Shown: piece after piece, positions 7,574-13,879 of the stretch
Layout of the letters: each line of letters begins with the position of its first letter
Numbering within the stretch: position 1 is the first letter of the stretch
NCBI GenBank assembly: GCA_964517795.1
Contig: CAZFDE010000065.1
Location: 1-14,654 of the forward strand
DNA from: CAZFDE01 sp964517795
Lineage (GTDB): Bacteria; Planctomycetota; Phycisphaerae; Sedimentisphaerales; Anaerobacaceae
Length of the DNA: 14,654 nt
Direction of reading: 5' to 3'
Position numbers and translations under genes: made by a program
Notes under the pieces: generated by a model
What the model was told of the DNA's origin: nothing
Seen by the model: only the letters and a program-made list of their open reading frames with translations
Databases searched by the model: none

Positions 7574-8005
7574 TCAACCTTCAGGACGGGCATGCCTATA
7601 CCGGACCATACGGACACCATTGCCGGCATCATTGAATTCGATCTGATCCATATAACTGCGCATCAACAGCAGTCCGCGCCCCTCCGTTTTATACAAGTTC
7701 TCACCGTATCGAGGATCCGGAACATTCTCCGGATGGAATCCCCGGCCCGCATCAATCACCGAAATCTCGAATTTTTCACTGTCAATGCGATATTCAACCT
7801 GAACCAGTTTCTGCGGATCCATTTGATTGCCGTGTTTGACGGCGTTGATAAATGCCTCCTCGATCGCCAAATGCACTGCAAAAATATCATCCTGGCTGTA
7901 ATCAAACGCCTGTAGATGCTTTAAGATATCCCGGCATACTTTCTGAAATAAAACCGGCTTGCTTGCAAGCTCAAGTGAACAATCTATCGGTGCTGTTGAA
8001 GCCAT
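7574..8005 (-). CDS. RsbW/SpoIIAB-type serine kinase (anti-sigma factor family, HATPase_c_2)
   Basis: A 143-aa GHKL-fold protein. The N box is EEAFINAVKHG (49-59; E50 and N54 match the base and magnesium ligand of the family), the G1 box DAGRGF (85-90), the ATP-lid G2 box GRGLLLM (109-115) and the last box GNGVRM (128-133). Members of this family bind a sigma factor or other partner, and phosphorylate a STAS antagonist to release or restore that binding. The preceding gene, 83 bp upstream on the same strand, encodes such a STAS protein, so this is likely a partner-switch pair. No sigma factor gene is in the window, so the target is unknown and need not be a sigma factor. The amidase gene begins 4 bases after this stop. 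The ribosome site at ATG 8005 is weak. Confidence 0.9.
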   Translation of the reverse strand: MASTAPIDCSLELASKPVLFQKVCRDILKHLQAFDYSQDDIFAVHLAIEEAFINAVKHGNQMDPQKLVQVEYRIDSEKFEISVIDAGRGFHPENVPDPRYGENLYKTEGRGLLLMRSYMDQIEFNDAGNGVRMVRYRHARPEG

Positions 8006-8088
8006 ATTTTACAAATTCACACCATGCATTCGTTTTAAATAAGAATAGCAATCTTTCGATCTATCCGCTATACACGTTATCGTCTGTA

Positions 8089-8454
8089 TCACTGCCGGGA
8101 TACATCATCCAGTGCAAGATCAACCGTTTTATATATATCGAATATTTTGGTCAGACGCGTTATCTTAAACACCTCATAAATTTTCGGATTGATCTGACAC
8201 AGACATAGCCGTCCGTCCTGTTCGTAAACCTTTTTACTGACACGGATTAACAGCCCTAAGACCGCCGAAGATAAGAAACGGACATTTTTGAAATCCAAGA
8301 TAAACGTCATGTTCTGAGCCTCTTCGAGCACGGACATGATCGATTCCTGAAGATCTTTGATGTCTTTTTCTTCGAGGATCCGTTCGTCCGTAAATGAAAT
8401 AATCGTTGCCTCGTCAGTATAATTGACATTGATCCGCGGTTTTAGTTCGGCCAT
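8089..8454 (-). CDS. STAS-domain anti-sigma factor antagonist (SpoIIAA/RsbV-like)
   Basis: A 121-aa single STAS domain: strand ATIISFTDERILEE, helix DIKDLQESIMSVLEE, strand FILDFKNVRFLSSAVLGLLIRV and helix KKVYEQ, then LCLCQINPKIYEVFKITRL. By alignment with the SpoIIAA motif MDSSGLG, S63 in FLSSAVLG is the phosphorylatable Ser; the preceding Asp is Ser here. It is the expected substrate and partner of the RsbW-like kinase downstream. The frame is open to 8583, but that start lies upstream of the promoter; ATG 8454 has AAGGA 8 bases before it and fits the domain start. First gene of the STAS-kinase-amidase operon. Confidence 0.9.
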   Translation of the reverse strand: MAELKPRINVNYTDEATIISFTDERILEEKDIKDLQESIMSVLEEAQNMTFILDFKNVRFLSSAVLGLLIRVSKKVYEQDGRLCLCQINPKIYEVFKITRLTKIFDIYKTVDLALDDVSRQ

Positions 8455-8494
8455 CGGTCTTTTCCTTAATACAAGTTTTCCCAAATTCAGCTTT

Positions 8495-8522
8495 ATTATT
8501 ACAGGCAAAAACCGCTTGTCAA
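8495..8522 (-). promoter_or_regulatory. Sigma70-like promoter of the STAS-kinase-amidase operon
   Basis: On the minus strand, TTGACA (8522-8517), a 16-base spacer and AATAAT (8500-8495) form a good promoter. Transcription would start near 8488, about 34 bases before the ATG at 8454. Confidence 0.65.
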
Positions 8523-8689
8523 GAAATATCGATAGTGTAAAAAAATTGATCTGATTTCCGTTTTTTTGAAAAAAGGCTTGCATTCCCGCGAAATCTATAT
8601 CACAATTCGCCTTTTGCGATTTCAGTAAATATATACAAAACGTACAAAGTAAGGTATTTCCCCCTTTGGAATCAGGGATATGCCTATAG

Positions 8690-8717
8690 ATACTCTAATT
8701 TGATAAATTTATAGTAT
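8690..8717. promoter_or_regulatory. Imperfect dyad, candidate operator of the Rrf2 gene
   Basis: ATACT (8690-8694) and AGTAT (8713-8717) form outer arms, and AATTT (8697-8701) and AAATT (8705-8709) form inner arms. The two pairs are centred within one base of each other. The dyad covers the -35 of a possible promoter and lies 61-88 bases before the Rrf2 ATG, where an autorepressor would bind. Binding is inferred. Confidence 0.35.
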
Positions 8718-8777
8718 ATCGGCAAATGTGTAAATATTAGGATCTCTTATGAACCCTTATTTGGAAGGAGTACGAAC

Positions 8778-9173
8778 ATGAAAATCAGCAGATCAACAGG
8801 TTATGCATTATTGGCGGCCGGCTACATTGCCCAACACGAAGAGGATGGGATCGTTTTGTCTCAAACGATTTCCAAGAAATACAATATTCCACTGGAATAT
8901 TTGCTCAAGATCCTCCAGCAACTGGTTCGGGCGAACGTCCTGCACAGCAAACGCGGCCCTCGCGGTGGTTTCTCATTGGCCAAAACCCCCAAGAAGATCA
9001 CCATGCTCGAGATCATCGAAGCCGTCGAAGGACCGATGATCAATCAACTGAACCTTGCCAAACAGGCACCTCGGGAAAAATTTGCCTCGAAAGCAGAAAA
9101 AGCGTACGAACGAGCGCTCAACGAAGCAAAATCGACCTTTGCCAAAACCAAGTTGGACGACCTGATGCAATAA
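8778..9173 (+). CDS. Rrf2-family transcriptional regulator (no Fe-S cysteines)
   Basis: A 131-aa winged-helix protein. It has the Rrf2 N-terminus MKISRSTGYALLAAGYIA (1-18), the recognition region LSQTISKKYNIPLEYLLKILQQLVRANVL (27-55) and the wing KRGPRGGFSLAK (58-69), followed by TMLEIIEAVEGP (75-86). Fe-S members (IscR, NsrR, RsrR) carry Cys or other ligands after the wing, but this protein has no Cys at all. It therefore probably senses something else, or is a constitutive repressor like some apo-Rrf2 proteins. The C-terminus is a charged helix (about 98-130) rather than the usual cluster-binding loop. The ribosome site GGAAGGAG lies 7 bases before the ATG. The mazG-like gene follows 72 bp downstream on the same strand. 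Confidence 0.85.
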   Translation: MKISRSTGYALLAAGYIAQHEEDGIVLSQTISKKYNIPLEYLLKILQQLVRANVLHSKRGPRGGFSLAKTPKKITMLEIIEAVEGPMINQLNLAKQAPREKFASKAEKAYERALNEAKSTFAKTKLDDLMQ

Positions 9174-9197
9174 GGTTGTTTAAGCGGACGAATAACC

Positions 9198-9234
9198 ATC
9201 TCAAGCCGGGCGATTTTTTCGTCCGGCTTGAGAT
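9198..9234 (+). repeat. Long inverted repeat (hairpin) in the mazG leader
   Basis: ATCTCAAGCCGG and CCGGCTTGAGAT pair perfectly over 12 bp. One G-T pair and three further pairs close to a 5-T loop. The right arm ends 11 bases before ATG 9246 and contains a GAG. There is no T-run after the stem, so it is not a standard terminator. Confidence 0.7.
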
Positions 9235-9245
9235 TTACCACCAGT

Positions 9246-9509
9246 ATGCATATACACGAATTTCAGCAACTGATCAGTAACAAATACGAACAGCGGGACC
9301 GTCAGCGCGGAATCCCGTCGACATTTATGTGGTTCATCGAAGAAGTGGGCGAACTTTCAACCGCATTGGCCGAAAACGACAAGGACAATATCACCGAAGA
9401 ATTCGCCGATGTGTTCGCATGGCTGTGTACACTGGCCAACATCAGTGACGTGGATATCGAAAAGGCCTGCGAAAAGTACAGAAACAACTCGGTCGAAGGT
9501 TTTAAATAA
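9246..9509 (+). CDS. Short MazG-like nucleotide pyrophosphohydrolase
   Basis: An 87-aa all-alpha MazG domain. The metal-binding residues sit in the two family motifs: EEVGEL (32-37, ExxE pair) and EEFADV (51-56, ExxD pair), separated by a usual helix-turn. Enzymes of this fold hydrolyse nucleoside triphosphates or related nucleotides to the monophosphate and PPi, often as house-cleaning enzymes; the substrate of short single-domain forms varies and is unknown here. A TTG at 9228 in the same frame would lie inside the hairpin, so ATG 9246 is chosen. The best ribosome-site candidate is GAG at 9230-9232, 13 bases upstream and within the hairpin arm. Convergent with the transporter, with 21 bp between stops. 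Confidence 0.85.
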   Translation: MHIHEFQQLISNKYEQRDRQRGIPSTFMWFIEEVGELSTALAENDKDNITEEFADVFAWLCTLANISDVDIEKACEKYRNNSVEGFK

Positions 9510-9530
9510 TCCCTCAGATCATGTAAAGAC

Positions 9531-11618
9531 TTAAGAGCTCGTCTCATCACCTACTTCATCGGCATGCTGAACATCCTGATCATCTTCTGTCTGGCTGCCC
9601 GCGGCCGCCAAAGCGCGATAAAAACACCACCCCAAACCCCCGATTATCAGAAGCAAAACAACCGCAAGGATGATATACGATATTTCCGTGAGGCTGTGGG
9701 TCAACACCGGCTGACTTTCCGTTTCGCTCACTGACCGGGCACGACAATAGCGGTTCAAGAAGAATGCAGAAAATACACTGATATTACAAATACCGATAAT
9801 GCCGGCCCAACGCGCAAACCACGATACGCTGGTTGTCTCGGCATTATATTTATTCGTCAATCGATTGGCCTGCAAAACCGCGACCGCTCCGCAAATCGGC
9901 AGGATCCATAACACATATTGAACCAGTTGATCGCCGGGGTCACAAGCAACAATATGAACAATCCATCCGGCAGCCAATAATACCGGCCACGGTACCACAG
10001 CGATCCAAAAGGTATAAAGACCGCTTTTGTGTGCGACAATTTCGCGATTCGGAGATTGTGGGTTTGATTCCGCTCGTCCCTTGCATATCGAAAATACCCA
10101 GGCCATAATCGGCACAAGGATCATAATGCTATAGCCGACCGCGTTATCGATAATCCACTGACCCTCTTTGTTCCGTAAAAATCTGCCCTGATAGACATCG
10201 TCGATCAACTGCCAGAAGAACAGCGTCCCCAAGACCAACGGTATAACGACCCGAATCAGATAATCCCACCATTTGCCCAATCGCCACTCGCTGCGGCTGT
10301 TCGCGTGACGGCGAAGCGTATCGATCCGCCACAGCCAGCCCAATACTACACATTCGAGCAATCCCAGAAATCCGATCCCCCAGGTTCCATTGATAAACCC
10401 ATCGATCACCCCAAGCCAGTTCAATCCTCCTTGTGTGATAAAAACCAATCCAGTACCCAGTCCGACCAGGCTCATCGCAACCAGCACAAAGCCCCGCCTC
10501 CATCCGGTTTTATCCACGATCCCCGCCAAAACCGACTCGGTGATTGAAAAGGCCGAATCGATCCCCAACGTAACCAGCGCGAAAAAGAATACAAAGCTGA
10601 ACCACGCCGAATAGGGAAGCTGTGCCAATGCATAAGGGAACGCCACAAATGCAAGTGAAGGCCCGGTTTGGGCCACATTTTCCACTTGCACGGGATGACC
10701 GGCCTGCTGCGTGGCAAACGCCATCGCGCCCAGCGTCGCAAATACTGCCAATCCCGCGACAAAACTGGTGGCAAAGTCCGATATCCCGATGATCGCCGCG
10801 TTATTATTGATATCGCTTTTGCGATGCAGAAAACTCGCATAGGTCACCATTACCCCGAAAGCCAGGCTCAGGGAAAAGAATACCTGCCCAAAGGCATATC
10901 GCCAGACTTCCGGTTTTTGCAACTGCGTCCAATCCGGATCGAGATAATACGCCAGTCCCTGCATACTGCCTTCGAGTGTCATGCCGCGAACCGTTAACAG
11001 CAACAGCATTAACCACGGCAGCGGAACGGTTAGCCAGACGATGCGGCCGACCAGTTTGACGCCCTTAAAAATACACAGATACATGCACACCCAGGCAATA
11101 ACCAGCGGCCAAAATAAATTCAATTGCATCTTCCCGAGTGACAGCCCATCGCGGTATCCCAGATAATCCGTAAAGAAAAATGTTTTGGCTTTTTCCACAC
11201 CTTCCATTCCAACGCCGGCCCACGGCAGCTCTCCGCCATTGAACATCCCGATGATGCTGTAGCCCAAATAACTGAAACAATACGCCAGGATGACCGGATA
11301 ATAGGTTACGATCACAAATCCCAGCAGTATTCCCCACCAGCCCACTATTTCGAAACGTTTGTTGCCGCGACGGAATGCATCCGGGGCCGCCCGCTGGGTA
11401 AAATGCCCCAGACTGAATTCCAGAATCAACAGCGGTACACCGATCACAAATAAGGCCAAAATATATGGAATCAAAAACGCCCCGCCGCCGTAACTGTAGA
11501 GTTTATAGGGAAAGCCCCACAAATTACCCAACCCCACCGCCGAGCCGACCGCTGCAAGGATAAAGCCGCCGCGTGTGCCCCAACTTTCACGTTGTTCTTC
11601 AAGAAGCTGCTGTGCCAA
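9531..11618 (-). CDS. Sodium-dependent transporter, NSS/SNF family
   Basis: A 695-aa membrane protein. TM1 carries the Na+/substrate motif AAVGSAVGLGNLWGFP (22-37), followed by YGGGAFLIPY. TM6 has GQVFFSLSLAFGVMVTYASF (244-263), and DFATSFVAG (281-289) and VIDGFINGT also match the family. NSS carriers of this kind import amino acids or related amines with Na+. Compared with LeuT, the intracellular-gate Arg is kept (R10), LeuT N27 corresponds to N32, N21 corresponds to S26, the extracellular-gate R30 is Gly (G35), and its partner D404 is kept (D406). It is longer than LeuT (about 510 aa), with extra membrane segments near residues 590-670 and an acidic tail. The start codon is TTG, with GAGG 9 bases upstream and no earlier ATG before TM1. 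It begins 29 bp after the amidohydrolase gene, and the two are probably cotranscribed. The substrate cannot be told. Confidence 0.9.
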   Translation of the reverse strand: MAQQLLEEQRESWGTRGGFILAAVGSAVGLGNLWGFPYKLYSYGGGAFLIPYILALFVIGVPLLILEFSLGHFTQRAAPDAFRRGNKRFEIVGWWGILLGFVIVTYYPVILAYCFSYLGYSIIGMFNGGELPWAGVGMEGVEKAKTFFFTDYLGYRDGLSLGKMQLNLFWPLVIAWVCMYLCIFKGVKLVGRIVWLTVPLPWLMLLLLTVRGMTLEGSMQGLAYYLDPDWTQLQKPEVWRYAFGQVFFSLSLAFGVMVTYASFLHRKSDINNNAAIIGISDFATSFVAGLAVFATLGAMAFATQQAGHPVQVENVAQTGPSLAFVAFPYALAQLPYSAWFSFVFFFALVTLGIDSAFSITESVLAGIVDKTGWRRGFVLVAMSLVGLGTGLVFITQGGLNWLGVIDGFINGTWGIGFLGLLECVVLGWLWRIDTLRRHANSRSEWRLGKWWDYLIRVVIPLVLGTLFFWQLIDDVYQGRFLRNKEGQWIIDNAVGYSIMILVPIMAWVFSICKGRAESNPQSPNREIVAHKSGLYTFWIAVVPWPVLLAAGWIVHIVACDPGDQLVQYVLWILPICGAVAVLQANRLTNKYNAETTSVSWFARWAGIIGICNISVFSAFFLNRYCRARSVSETESQPVLTHSLTEISYIILAVVLLLIIGGLGWCFYRALAAAGSQTEDDQDVQHADEVGDETSS

Positions 11619-11647
11619 TCCCGCGGCCCTCTGATCAATTTGATTTG

Positions 11648-12436
11648 CTAATTCGTTTGAATCCCTAATAGCGTCAGTGAATCGCGTTCGATAATATTGC
11701 GGATCTCACCACGCGGAACAACCGGCAGATTCGTATCGCCCAGCATTTTATTAAAGCCCAGCAGGGTTTCGATACACTGGTTGGCCCGGCCGGTCGGAAA
11801 ACCGCTGCCGAAAACCAGTTTACTCATCACACCGCTTTCGTGCGCACGCAACACGGTGTTATACACCTGCCATACATGCCCGGGATAAATCGTCAAATCA
11901 CCATAGACATTCGGATGTTTGCGCAACAGCACGATCGTTTGCTCGGTAAACGGGTGCCCCATATTGCCAACGATAATCTTCAGGTCGCTAAATGTTCGGG
12001 CAATTTCGTCCAGTAAAACGGGCTGTGCATAGTCAAAGATCGAACGCGCAGGTAAATCCTGGCCGCTATGAAAAAAAACCGGCAGGCCAAGCTGTTCGGC
12101 TTGCTCATAAACGATCATGGCCCGACTGTGACAGGGATGAAACGCATGTTCACAGCAATACATGACAATGCCCTTGAGTCCTTGTTTTACAATTGATGCG
12201 TCGAGATTGAATTTCCGGTCGATGGTGAGCGGATTGACAATACCAAATCCGACAAATGGATGAGATTGTTTTTGTAATGACTCGACCAATTGCACATTGG
12301 CCTGTTCAACATCATCCGATAAATTCGCAAGAATGATACTGCTATCCACATTTTCAGATGATTCCGCAAACTCACTCAACAACGATCCATCGTTGTCATT
12401 TTGAAAATCTAAATGTGTGTGGCAATCCACAATCAT
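11648..12436 (-). CDS. Amidohydrolase-2 family protein with altered catalytic Asp
   Basis: A 262-aa TIM-barrel of the Amidohydro_2 type. It has the first metal motif DCHTHLD (4-10; H6, H8), LPVFFHSGQD (118-127; H123), VGNMGHPF (156-163; H161) and FGSGFPTGR (209-217). In this family the last motif is normally FGSDFP, the Asp being the catalytic base and metal ligand; here it is Gly (G212, codon GGT against GAT). The other metal-site residues remain. The protein might be inactive, use another residue, or have a different role. No signal peptide is present, so it is cytoplasmic. AAAGG lies 7 bases before the ATG. The transporter gene follows 29 bp downstream. The substrate is unknown. Confidence 0.85.
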   Translation of the reverse strand: MIVDCHTHLDFQNDNDGSLLSEFAESSENVDSSIILANLSDDVEQANVQLVESLQKQSHPFVGFGIVNPLTIDRKFNLDASIVKQGLKGIVMYCCEHAFHPCHSRAMIVYEQAEQLGLPVFFHSGQDLPARSIFDYAQPVLLDEIARTFSDLKIIVGNMGHPFTEQTIVLLRKHPNVYGDLTIYPGHVWQVYNTVLRAHESGVMSKLVFGSGFPTGRANQCIETLLGFNKMLGDTNLPVVPRGEIRNIIERDSLTLLGIQTN

Positions 12437-12484
12437 TTTCGTGCCTTTGAACGATAATTCTATTTGCTTTCTATGCTTTGGTTT

Positions 12485-12513
12485 ATATTAAGACGCCCGA
12501 TAAAGGCCGTCAA
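12485..12513 (-). promoter_or_regulatory. Sigma70-like promoter of the amidohydrolase-transporter operon
   Basis: On the minus strand, TTGACG (12513-12508), a 17-base spacer and TAATAT (12490-12485) are present. Transcription would start about 40 bases before ATG 12436. Confidence 0.5.
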
Positions 12514-12533
12514 GTATTATATCGTCACACCTC

Positions 12534-12561
12534 TTGACAGAACTTTTACAGAACCTATTAT
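12534..12561 (+). promoter_or_regulatory. Sigma70-like promoter of the zinc-ribbon gene
   Basis: TTGACA (12534-12539), a 16-base spacer and TATTAT (12556-12561) match consensus closely (6 of 6 and 5 of 6). Transcription would start about 45 bases before ATG 12613. The -35 boxes of the two divergent promoters are 20 bp apart. Confidence 0.7.
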
Positions 12562-12612
12562 AAATACGTCAATTACAGAATTCAACCACACAACAAGATC
12601 AGGAGATAAACG

Positions 12613-13014
12613 ATGGATTGTCCGGTATGTAAAGACAGCGCCATGATCACGATGGAACTGAATGACATTGAAATCGACCATTGCCTCGATTGTGGCGGTA
12701 TCTGGCTCGATGGCGGCGAGCTGGAACTTTTGCTGGGCGATATGCAAAAAGCCCAAATACTGCTCGATGATTTCCAAATCGATAAGAATTGTAAAGAGAA
12801 ACCACGCAAATGCCCAATCTGTTATCGAAAAATGCATAAGATCGTCGTCGGAACCGATAAGCCCGCCCTGCTGATCGATAAATGCCCTAAAAATGACGGC
12901 CTATGGTTCGATAAGGGGGAACTTGCTGAGATTGTCGAACGAGCAAAGCTCGACCCCGGCAGTAAGATCAACCAGGTTCTTCATGAAATGTTCCCCGATG
13001 AGCAAAATGAATAG
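12613..13014 (+). CDS. Double TFIIB-type zinc-ribbon protein (zf-TFIIB family)
   Basis: A 133-aa cytoplasmic protein with two tandem copies of the zf-TFIIB unit. Copy 1: CPVC (3-6) with HCLDCGGIWLDGGELELL (C24, C27), a complete Zn site. Copy 2: CPIC (67-70) with KCPKNDGLWFDKGELAEI (C91), in which the fourth Cys is replaced by Asn (N94). Copy 2 is therefore likely to bind zinc poorly or not at all. A helical linker (about 38-60) separates them. Zinc ribbons of this sort are widespread small bacterial proteins with unknown partners. AGGAG lies 8 bases before the ATG. The T-rich run after the stop (13014-13026) is not a hairpin terminator, and the PilZ gene begins 176 bp downstream. Confidence 0.9.
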   Translation: MDCPVCKDSAMITMELNDIEIDHCLDCGGIWLDGGELELLLGDMQKAQILLDDFQIDKNCKEKPRKCPICYRKMHKIVVGTDKPALLIDKCPKNDGLWFDKGELAEIVERAKLDPGSKINQVLHEMFPDEQNE

Positions 13015-13190
13015 TTTTTTTTCTTTTTGTTCCGATAATAACCATGATCTTACTCAAATTGTAAAGTATTAAAAAATATTTTAACCCCGAACCCCTATTT
13101 TGCCTATTTTATCTAATCTTTTTAAGTTAACCTTGCCGATAGCCAGCTTATTGATGGAACAAAAAATGATAACAAGGAAAGAGGTTAACC

Positions 13191-13541
13191 ATGGAGACAT
13201 TAGTAGAGCAGCGAACGGAATCACGAACAAGCGTCACTTGGCCGGTGAGTATGTGGCTGCCGGAAGCTAACCGGTTTTTCAATTGCCGAAGCTCGAATAT
13301 CAGCCGCACCGGTGTCTTTCTGAAAGTCCCGATGACGACCCCGGTTCAGCTTGGACAGATTGTCGAGTTAAATTTCCCGCGAACGTCATCACTGGCTGAA
13401 GAAAAAGGTCAGTATGCTCGCATCAAACTCGGAAAGGTTGTCCGGGTCGAACGAAAAAGCATTTTCAGCGACGGGCAGATCGGTGTCGGCATCGCTTTTA
13501 CGGATTCGCTGGAAAACGATGAACAACAGGAATCGAACTAA
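13191..13541 (+). CDS. PilZ-domain c-di-GMP-binding protein
   Basis: A 116-aa single PilZ domain. The N-terminal c-di-GMP motif RTESR (8-12, RxxxR) and NISRTGVFLKV (36-46, N/DxSxxG) are both intact, followed by beta strands with GQIVELNFPR and VGIAF near the end. PilZ proteins bind c-di-GMP and usually act through a partner, for instance in motility, surface polysaccharide or secretion control. No partner is identifiable here. The ribosome site AAGGAAAGAGG ends 6 bases before the ATG. A three-hairpin region with a terminator follows the stop. Confidence 0.9.
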   Translation: METLVEQRTESRTSVTWPVSMWLPEANRFFNCRSSNISRTGVFLKVPMTTPVQLGQIVELNFPRTSSLAEEKGQYARIKLGKVVRVERKSIFSDGQIGVGIAFTDSLENDEQQESN

Positions 13542-13551
13542 ATAATAATTG

Positions 13552-13589
13552 CGTCGCTCGGAGGGCATTTATACAACCGATCAGCGACG
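13552..13589 (+). repeat. Hairpin 1 after the PilZ gene
   Basis: CGTCGCT (13552-13558) pairs with AGCGACG (13583-13589). An inner CGG/CCG pair (13559-13561 with 13577-13579) extends the stem, with an ATC bulge. It begins 10 bases after the stop. Confidence 0.6.
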
Positions 13590-13611
13590 AATTGGGCCAC
13601 CCTTAATATGT

Positions 13612-13641
13612 CCCGCACCGACACGAGCGATCCGGTGCGGG
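13612..13641 (+). repeat. Hairpin 2 after the PilZ gene
   Basis: CCCGCACCG (13612-13620) pairs perfectly with CGGTGCGGG (13633-13641) around a 12-base loop. It directly precedes the terminator hairpin. Confidence 0.65.
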
Positions 13642-13642
13642 A

Positions 13643-13667
13643 GCCGGGAATGAAACCCGGCTTTTTT
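13643..13667 (+). terminator. Rho-independent terminator after the PilZ gene
   Basis: GCCGGG (13643-13648), the loop AATGAAA, CCCGGC (13656-13661) and six T (13662-13667) make a textbook terminator for the PilZ transcript. Confidence 0.9.
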
Positions 13668-13707
13668 ATTTTTAAAACGACTTTACGGCTCCTTCTTTCT
13701 TTGCGGC

Positions 13708-13736
13708 TTGTTTTGATTTACTTTCTGTGTTATAGT
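13708..13736 (+). promoter_or_regulatory. Candidate promoter of the GxGYxYP gene
   Basis: TTGTTT (13708-13713), a 17-base spacer and TATAGT (13731-13736) give a plausible promoter with a leader of about 137 bases before ATG 13880. Confidence 0.35.
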
Positions 13737-13879
13737 AAATCCAAATGAGTACAACTAAAATATGGATAATAAGATGGATTCAACTGCCCAGTGCAGCTAA
13801 CTTACACCCTTGTCTTTTAGCCTGACATCTGTTCATAATAGACAAACAGCCTGTTAAGGTCAAGAAGAAAGTGATCCAT

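Larger units (their letters stand above)
8455..8777. other. 323-bp divergent intergenic region, STAS operon / Rrf2 gene
   Basis: This AT-rich spacer holds the leftward STAS-operon promoter at 8495-8522 and the candidate Rrf2 operator at 8690-8717, with the Rrf2 promoter near it. A possible rightward promoter is TTTATA (8708-8713), 17 bases, TAAATA (8731-8736). I see no credible gene, and nothing convincing in 8523-8640. Confidence 0.5.
13542..13879. other. 338-bp gene-free region downstream of the PilZ gene
   Basis: It holds three hairpins (13552-13661), a terminator at 13643-13667, then a candidate promoter and the leader of the next gene. A 26-codon open frame from 13745 is not supported. 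Confidence 0.6.

Noticed and set aside
7570..7632. Longer start of the amidase at 7632
   Set aside because: It overlaps the kinase gene and puts a non-signal extension before a clean lipoprotein signal peptide.
8455..8583. Longer start of the STAS protein at 8583
   Set aside because: It lies upstream of the promoter at 8495-8522, and the extra residues are unlike a STAS domain.
9228..9245. TTG 9228 as the mazG start
   Set aside because: It lies in the right arm of the hairpin and adds six residues outside the domain.
9857..11337. Several open frames opposite or out of frame within the transporter gene
   Set aside because: They are shadows of the long membrane-protein frame, with low-complexity or Arg/Pro-rich translations.
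13552..13661. c-di-GMP riboswitch near the PilZ gene
   Set aside because: The hairpins follow the gene, and the conserved riboswitch core bases are not seen.
13745..13825. 26-codon frame from ATG 13745 as a leader peptide
   Set aside because: No ribosome site and no run of regulatory codons.
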